From Moritella yayanosii (GTDB lineage: Bacteria > Pseudomonadota > Gammaproteobacteria > Enterobacterales > Moritellaceae): a stretch of 64,000 nucleotides of DNA. Position numbers and translations under genes: made by a program. Positions within the stretch are counted from its first letter, which is position 1, and the number at the start of each line of letters is the position of its first letter. This document shows positions 59,290-64,000 of this stretch, piece by piece. Location of the stretch: assembly GCF_900465055.1 (NCBI RefSeq), contig NZ_LS483250.1, positions 4,030,001-4,094,000 on the forward strand, read 5' to 3'. The notes beneath the pieces were generated by a model. It had not been told where the DNA came from, ran no database searches, and was given only the letters and a program-made list of their open reading frames with translations.

Positions 59290-60179
59290 CCTGGCAACCA
59301 GTCACACACCAATGGCCGGAGTCTGCACAGACTATTCAAACCAGCAGTGAATCGGTATTAATTCAAGTTAATGGCGTGATGGATACCGCCATTAGTAAAA
59401 TTAAAGCGATTGAAAATAAGGTGACGTTCGCGCGTCACCCACTTAGCTCTGATGCCGAGTCACTATTAGCGAATAGACAACAGCTTGAAGCGTTATTAGT
59501 CCAGGGGCAAATATTGTGTGTGCATCCATACCAACACCAGGTCGGCAGCAAAAATGAAAATGGTGATCACCTTTCCGCACCGGTTGCTGTGCAGACACTA
59601 GCGAATAAACTTATCGATGTTCAAGATGATTATTTACCTGCCGGTGATCTCTATGTGCAAGGCATTATGATTGCTGAACAGAACATCAGTGACTTTGCGT
59701 TGCATTGCCAACAGCTCTTTAATGTTTTACCTATTCCCGAACTGGGCATCGTTGCAAGGCGTAGCAATCAAGTGCTCGGCCAAGCGCAATCACAATTCAT
59801 TAAACCGTTACCTATTATGCAACCGAGGTTTAAGCCTCAAGCGCATGTAAATGTTGATCCACTGCGTCAAGTATTGCAGTACCAGGGCGGGCAAGTTGCA
59901 CAACTTGAAAGTATTGCCGGCGATAAACAAACGCCGGTGCAAAAACTGCAGGCGTTAGCGAATAAACGTAATACGCAATTAAGTACCTGGCATGATGCCT
60001 TGAACCAATTAAAAAACAGTGATGTGGCGATTTATCAGTTTTCGGCCACAGGTAAAGCCAATGTGATAAGTACCCGTTTGGCACAATCATCGATGCCTGG
60101 TCATGATCATACCTATACCTTTGCTGCCTTGTTTATTAGCGCTACGCCATTAACCTTTTTATCAGAGTTATTCGCATGA
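59286..60179 (+). CDS. Phage tail protein of the K139-like lineage, unknown
   Basis: 297 residues: MTWQPVTHQWPESAQTIQTS, KAIENKVTFARHPLSSDAES, CVHPYQHQVGSKNENGDHLS and HDALNQLKNSDVAIYQFSAT. Mostly helical, no membrane span. Located between the fibre chaperone and baseplate/spike genes with 4-base overlaps on both sides, which places it in tail assembly. I know no function for the family. Confidence 0.65.
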   Translation: MTWQPVTHQWPESAQTIQTSSESVLIQVNGVMDTAISKIKAIENKVTFARHPLSSDAESLLANRQQLEALLVQGQILCVHPYQHQVGSKNENGDHLSAPVAVQTLANKLIDVQDDYLPAGDLYVQGIMIAEQNISDFALHCQQLFNVLPIPELGIVARRSNQVLGQAQSQFIKPLPIMQPRFKPQAHVNVDPLRQVLQYQGGQVAQLESIAGDKQTPVQKLQALANKRNTQLSTWHDALNQLKNSDVAIYQFSATGKANVISTRLAQSSMPGHDHTYTFAALFISATPLTFLSELFA

Positions 60180-60730
60180 CCCAAATAGCCTTAGATGCTG
60201 AAATTATCCCGCTAAAATCACCGCGTATTAATTTAAGCATGGAATTAAAAGAATCCGACATGAGCGGGCAAAGTGCGGCAACGGATACTGCAGAGCAGGG
60301 AACGAAAGGTAAGGTGATGGCTGTTACTGGTTTGATTGCCTTTAAAAATGTAGCGGACCTAAACCGTTTAACCGCACTTGCACAAGAGATTGAAGACGGT
60401 AAACGTAAAATTTACCGCATTGGTAATGAGTTGGCCAAAGCAATGAAAATCCGCCAGGTGCGTTTCACTGGTCGGGTACAAGCGGATGAGCAAGAAAACT
60501 TAATGGCTTGGAAAGTGAGTTTTACACTGCGAGAGTATTTATCGGTACCGGAAGTGAAAGCAGCGAGAGAGGCAGAGAAACAACCGCAAGGTGCAACGAC
60601 TACGACTGATAATACCAATGTAGTGACAGCAAAACCGCACCCTGCAACGATTAACCAGCCTGCAGAGCAAGAGCCAGAACTAACAGGGTTTGCGCAGGTA
60701 TTAAGTCAAGTTGATGAGTGGTTAGCATGA
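60176..60730 (+). CDS. Baseplate-complex protein (tail, GpU-like position)
   Basis: 184 residues: MTQIALDAEIIPLKSPRINL, MSGQSAATDTAEQGTKGKVM, LAQEIEDGKRKIYRIGNELA and VRFTGRVQADEQENLMAWKV. The C-terminus is Pro/Thr rich. The text resembles the baseplate complex proteins of K139-like phages, which stand where P2 has U. It overlaps its neighbours by 4 bases each. Function inferred from order. Confidence 0.7.
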   Translation: MTQIALDAEIIPLKSPRINLSMELKESDMSGQSAATDTAEQGTKGKVMAVTGLIAFKNVADLNRLTALAQEIEDGKRKIYRIGNELAKAMKIRQVRFTGRVQADEQENLMAWKVSFTLREYLSVPEVKAAREAEKQPQGATTTTDNTNVVTAKPHPATINQPAEQEPELTGFAQVLSQVDEWLA

Positions 60731-62364
60731 AGTTAGATAAACGAATTACGATTGATGGCATCGCATACCCTCTGAGTTATGAACATATCATTTTTGAGTT
60801 GTCTGCAGGTGGCCGTGCCACGTTTATTGTTAAAGGTGAAGTAACCGCTAAACAATTGGTGCAGTTTGATATTGGTTATCAAGGTGATATGAAACATTAC
60901 TTTGATGGTTTTGTTACCAAAGTTCAACCAGCAGAAAATGGCTATACCCGACTTATTGCCAGGGAACGCGCAGGCATATTGGCCGCGCGTTGGCCTGTCA
61001 GTATTCAGCATCCGACATTAAGTGAAATTATTGAACAGCTGAGTTTTGATACTGGCTTACAGTTCGTATTACCTAATGATGCCGATTACACCACCAAGCG
61101 CATTGCTAATTTCACATCTCAAGGCACGGGTTATCAGTTAATGAATAATCTTGGTCGCGCATTTTCAGTTGATGATTTTTGCTGGTATCAACAAACGGAT
61201 GGCACCCTCTTTATCGGCAGTTATGCTGATAGCCGTTGGTCAACTAAGCCGGTTACCATTCCCAATGAATTAAGCAAAGAGCAAAAGGGCGGTAACAGCA
61301 TGACATTAGCGGTCATGCCATCCGTTCGCCCTGGTGCGATAGTTAATGGTAAACGCTTAAACCGTGTTGAGTTTCAAGCAAACCAAATGACGCTGTATTG
61401 GCAAGCCGGAGAAAAAGAACCTGCAGAAAAAAGAAGGCTGCAGTTTTTGTTTCCTGAATTGGCAGCTGGTCATCACTTACCACGCTTTGCCCGGGTTATT
61501 AATGTAACGGATAAAGCACAAGCCGGTGATGAGAATAACCCGTTTAGGCCACGCTTTGCTGTCGATATTCAGTTATTAGATGAAGATGGCCGTGATGATG
61601 TAAAGGTGCCGCTGTATAAAGCCGTATCACTGCCAGTTATGTTTGGTGGTAATGAGCAAGGTTTATTAGCTATGCCAACTGAAGGCACACTTGTCGAGGT
61701 TGCTTTTGCTTATGGCCGCAGTGATAAACCGTTTATCCGCACCATATTGGGCGAGGCTTGGTCATTGCCAGATATAGAACCAGGCGAACAACTGCAGCAG
61801 CAACGTGATGAAGTATTTGATCGCATCGATGCCGCAGGTAATAAAACTGATTCAACAGACCAAAAAAAAGAGAGTCGAGCATTTAAAGAGTTACAGCAAG
61901 CAGACCGTTATTTAGGTGCGTTCGGTAGCCATGAAATAAATGTTGAGCAGCACAGTAAAGAAAACATTGCAGGTCAAAAATGCATTGAAACATTAGGCAG
62001 CTTTGAAGTGATGGCGGGTGATGATATTACCCTGGGCTCATTAGCGAATATGCATTTTGTGAATAGTGGTGATCACGTGCAAATTATCGGGCAGTTACGC
62101 GATATTGTGATTGGGTTAAATGACCAGTTAACCGTATTGAAAGACCGTATTCATACAATCGAACAAAACGACATGCTAACAATTAACGGCCAGCAAACTA
62201 TCACCATAAAAAAAGACCAGGTAATTAAGGCAAAAAATATCACACAAGATGCCGACACGATTAAATTAAATGGTGGTACCGGCGTTATCACTTGCGCCAG
62301 TATTTGTCCGTTTACTGGCAAACCACATGTCGATGGCTCCACTACCGTTTTTGCAGGGAAATAA
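60727..62364 (+). CDS. Fused tail hub and spike protein with PAAR-like tip
   Basis: 545 residues. The N-terminal half is a GpD/VgrG-like hub (ITIDGIAYPLSYEHIIFELS; GFVTKVQPAENGYTRLIARE; SEIIEQLSFDTGLQFVLPND). The central OB/spike section has YKAVSLPVMFGGNEQGLLAM and FIRTILGEAWSLPD (GpV-like). The C-terminal beta-helix section (INGQQTITIKKDQVIKAKNI) ends in CASICPFTGKPHVDGSTTVF, with a PAAR-like Cys/His pattern. So D and V functions are combined in one chain. The ATG at 60727 overlaps the upstream stop. Confidence 0.85.
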   Translation: MKLDKRITIDGIAYPLSYEHIIFELSAGGRATFIVKGEVTAKQLVQFDIGYQGDMKHYFDGFVTKVQPAENGYTRLIARERAGILAARWPVSIQHPTLSEIIEQLSFDTGLQFVLPNDADYTTKRIANFTSQGTGYQLMNNLGRAFSVDDFCWYQQTDGTLFIGSYADSRWSTKPVTIPNELSKEQKGGNSMTLAVMPSVRPGAIVNGKRLNRVEFQANQMTLYWQAGEKEPAEKRRLQFLFPELAAGHHLPRFARVINVTDKAQAGDENNPFRPRFAVDIQLLDEDGRDDVKVPLYKAVSLPVMFGGNEQGLLAMPTEGTLVEVAFAYGRSDKPFIRTILGEAWSLPDIEPGEQLQQQRDEVFDRIDAAGNKTDSTDQKKESRAFKELQQADRYLGAFGSHEINVEQHSKENIAGQKCIETLGSFEVMAGDDITLGSLANMHFVNSGDHVQIIGQLRDIVIGLNDQLTVLKDRIHTIEQNDMLTINGQQTITIKKDQVIKAKNITQDADTIKLNGGTGVITCASICPFTGKPHVDGSTTVFAGK

Positions 62365-62365
62365 T

Positions 62366-62563
62366 ATGGCATTAAGTAAATCAGCATTAAAAAGTAAGAT
62401 TGAAGCCGAAATGGTTAAGGGCGGTATTGTTATCGCTGGTGAGCATGCGCAAGCATCAGTACTAGCACAAGCGATTGCTAATGCGGTTGTTGATGAGATT
62501 ACTGCTAATGCTGAAGCAAATGTAATTGGTGGTAGTTCTGCAGGGAAACATAAGATTGAGTAA
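62366..62563 (+). CDS. Small protein after the spike gene, unknown
   Basis: 65 residues: MALSKSALKSKIEAEMVKGG, IVIAGEHAQASVLAQAIANA and a glycine-rich tail (NVIGGSSAGKHKIE). Helical, soluble. GGGAAATAAT precedes the ATG, and it starts 2 bases after the spike stop. Such small helical proteins close the tail operon in K139-like phages. It ends immediately before the TGGCG repeats. Confidence 0.65.
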   Translation: MALSKSALKSKIEAEMVKGGIVIAGEHAQASVLAQAIANAVVDEITANAEANVIGGSSAGKHKIE

Positions 62564-62579
62564 TGGCGGTAAAGTGGCG
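62564..62579. promoter_or_regulatory. Right pair of TGGCG repeats, likely integrase arm sites
   Basis: TGGCGGTAA at 62564 and TGGCGGTCA at 62575 repeat with an 11-base period, the same period and orientation as the pair at 24090/24101. About 112 bases separate them from the right attachment core. Confidence 0.5.
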
Positions 62580-62691
62580 GTCAACAGGTGACTATATACA
62601 ACTACTTGTGACTATATGTATAGCTAGGCAATTAGACAAGTCATTGAAAAGAATGCGTTTATATTTATTTCAATGACTTACCGTTTATCAG

Positions 62692-62712
62692 TTAAAGAAT
62701 AGGTAATATCTT
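62692..62712. other. Right prophage attachment site (attR) in the pabB 3' end
   Basis: TTAAAG-A-ATAGGTAATAT-C-TT overlaps the last codons and stop of pabB. It matches the left copy at 24004-24024 in 19 of 21 bases with 11 identical in the centre. The phage seems to restore the end of pabB. A palindromic TCATTGA/TCAATGA pair (62641-62677) lies just inside the prophage. Confidence 0.6.
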
Positions 62713-64000
62713 GGCTAATTTATCAAATGTTTCTTGATATTCATCTTCAACTACAGAGTCTGCAACGATACCCCCACCGGCCCAGCAATATATCTGACCA
62801 TTGTCACATAATAGTGTCCGAATAGTGATACTTGAATCCATATTACCCTGTGCAGAGAGATAACCTATGCTACCACAATATAAAGAGCGACGGTGCGGTT
62901 CTAATTCTTCAATAATTTGCATTGCGCGTACTTTTGGCGCACCCGTAATGGAACCACCAGGGAAACAAGCACGTAATAATTCACTCGCATGCTTGTCTGT
63001 TGGCAGTTGACCGGTGATGGTGCTCACCAGATGATGTACTGCTGGGAAGCTTTCGACATCAAATAGCTTCGGCACACTGACCGAACCGGGTACGGCAATT
63101 TTACCGATATCGTTACGCATTAAGTCGACAATCATCAAGTTTTCGGCTCGGTCTTTCTCGGCGTTCTGCAGCGCCTGTGCGTTAGCCAGATCAATCACAG
63201 GGTCGTGACTACGTGGACGCGTGCCTTTAATCGGTTTTGTTTCGATATTTACCCCTTGAACTCGAATGAAGCGTTCAGGTGAAATAGATAATACCGCTTT
63301 ATCTTCAAGGCGTATAAACGCTGAGAAGGGGGCCTTGTTATGTTGACTTAAGGTGCAGTAGGCTTGCCATTCATCACCTTGATATTGATTGTTAAAACGC
63401 TGGGCTAAATTAATTTGATAACAATCACCCGCGCGTAAATATTGTTGGATTTGATTAAATTTTTGGTGGTATGCCTGTTCTGACATATTCGAAATCCAGC
63501 TGTTTTTCAATTCAAATGCTGTTGCAGTTGTGGTATCAGATAATGGTTTATTTACACCTTGTTGTACTAACCAATCATGGCGGTCTTGCCAAGCCTGTTC
63601 GGCGTGGTCACTAAATTGTATTTGCCATGCTTGCTGCTGTTTAATATCAACGACAATCGCCCAATCATATAAACCAATCGCCATATCAGGGAAGTTCAGA
63701 TCGTCACTGGCTAGGTTGCTAATGTTTTCAATATTGCGGCCTAAGTCATAGCCAAAATAACCGAGTGCCCCGGCAATGAAAGGTAAATCAACAGTCAGTG
63801 TATGCGGTGCTATATCGCCAATAAGTTGCTGGTTGAGGGTTTGTAATACTGAAAATGGATCTTCGGTGGTGACGGTTGTGCCACTGGCTTGATTAATTGT
63901 TGTTTGGGTCTCTTCAGTGATGAGGGTGGCAATCGGATCTGCCACAATAATGTGAAAGCGACTATCAATGTGATCAACAGATCCTGACTCGAGTAAAATT
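62692..64000 (-). CDS. pabB: Aminodeoxychorismate synthase component I, 5' end outside the window
   Basis: PabB converts chorismate to 4-amino-4-deoxychorismate for folate synthesis, with ammonia from PabA. The reverse strand is open to base 64000. Visible features: GGALGLFGYDLG-type GALGYFGYDLGRNIENI, INLAQRFNNQYQGDEWQAYC, TKPIKGTRPR containing the catalytic Lys of PabB, DRAENLMIVDLMRNDIGKIA and FPGGSITGAPKVRAMQIIEE. About 436 codons are present of the usual about 453. The last codons (KILPIL) coincide with the prophage attachment site. In relatives nudL follows directly. Confidence 0.95.
   Translation of the reverse strand, partial: ILLESGSVDHIDSRFHIIVADPIATLITEETQTTINQASGTTVTTEDPFSVLQTLNQQLIGDIAPHTLTVDLPFIAGALGYFGYDLGRNIENISNLASDDLNFPDMAIGLYDWAIVVDIKQQQAWQIQFSDHAEQAWQDRHDWLVQQGVNKPLSDTTTATAFELKNSWISNMSEQAYHQKFNQIQQYLRAGDCYQINLAQRFNNQYQGDEWQAYCTLSQHNKAPFSAFIRLEDKAVLSISPERFIRVQGVNIETKPIKGTRPRSHDPVIDLANAQALQNAEKDRAENLMIVDLMRNDIGKIAVPGSVSVPKLFDVESFPAVHHLVSTITGQLPTDKHASELLRACFPGGSITGAPKVRAMQIIEELEPHRRSLYCGSIGYLSAQGNMDSSITIRTLLCDNGQIYCWAGGGIVADSVVEDEYQETFDKLAKILPIL

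Larger units (their letters stand above)
24004..62712. mobile_element. P2/K139-like temperate myovirus prophage, about 38.7 kb
   Basis: Between the two attachment repeats lie a P2-type integrase, CI, Cox, CII, GpA replication endonuclease and an Ogr-like activator. Portal and terminase run leftward; scaffold, capsid, completion, sheath, tube, lysis, tape measure, baseplate, fibre and spike genes run rightward. The use of DUF2586 and DUF2597 in place of P2 FI/FII, and DUF2590 in the baseplate, points to the vibriophage K139/kappa branch rather than coliphage P2 itself. No structural gene is visibly broken. One accessory gene is split by an IS21-family element. Confidence 0.93.

Noticed and set aside
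1-64000. CRISPR arrays, tRNA or rRNA genes
   Set aside because: No regularly spaced repeats of CRISPR type and no cloverleaf or rRNA segments were noticed on either strand. The repeats present are short palindromes or IS and att sequences.

Overview
The window looks like the chromosome of a marine gammaproteobacterium close to Moritella, with Vibrio and Shewanella-type neighbours. The clues are a GlpR/HemF/PabB/NudL housekeeping set, a NorR-NorVW nitric oxide system, a PdsO-like OmpA protein, moderate AT richness, and a prophage of the P2/K139-like type common in Vibrionales. No identification by search was possible, so the genus is an inference.

Bases 1-23952 are host DNA. They carry purU (cut by the window edge), ychJ-family and DUF2947 genes, a YheT-type hydrolase, a cytochrome P450, uspA, a tnpB-only IS200/IS605-type element whose tnpB is broken, a PdsO-like gene, and two adjacent decayed genes (a FadL-like porin and an Ig-like-domain lipoprotein). 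After these come norR and norVW, with a textbook sigma-54/IHF/NorR control region. The stretch continues with an M32 carboxypeptidase, a short-chain dehydrogenase remnant, a DUF2333 gene, glpR, a parA-like gene, hemF, an MscS channel and nudL.

Bases of about 24004-62712 are a 38.7-kb P2/K139-like prophage inserted between pabB and nudL, which are adjacent in relatives such as E. coli. The left junction carries a near-copy of the last codons of pabB, so the attachment site is probably the pabB 3' end. The prophage order is integrase; an accessory region with a dusA 5' scar, three small membrane-protein genes and a DUF4041/T5orf172 gene split by an IS21-family element; CI repressor followed by the scar of another repressor tail; Cox; CII; a block of overlapping unknown genes ending in a protein with an SSB-like acidic tip; GpA HUH replication endonuclease; three small accessory genes; an Ogr-like activator; and a small regulator. 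Next are portal and terminase (leftward) and, rightward, scaffold/protease, capsid, terminase small subunit, head completion and tail completion. Sheath and tube analogues, a lysis cassette, a tail chaperone with a canonical -1 slippery site, tape measure, baseplate, fibre, and a fused hub/spike with a PAAR-like tip complete it. Structural genes look intact, so the phage may be functional apart from the IS-split accessory gene.

Bases 62692-64000 are pabB, cut by the right window edge.

The observations most worth a second look are the frameshifted tail-chaperone fusion, the dusA scar inside the prophage, the pabB 3'-end attachment site, the split DUF4041/T5orf172 accessory gene with its membrane-protein neighbours, the repressor-tail scar, the SSB-like tip, the internal duplication in GpA, and a DUF5675 protein in the endolysin slot.
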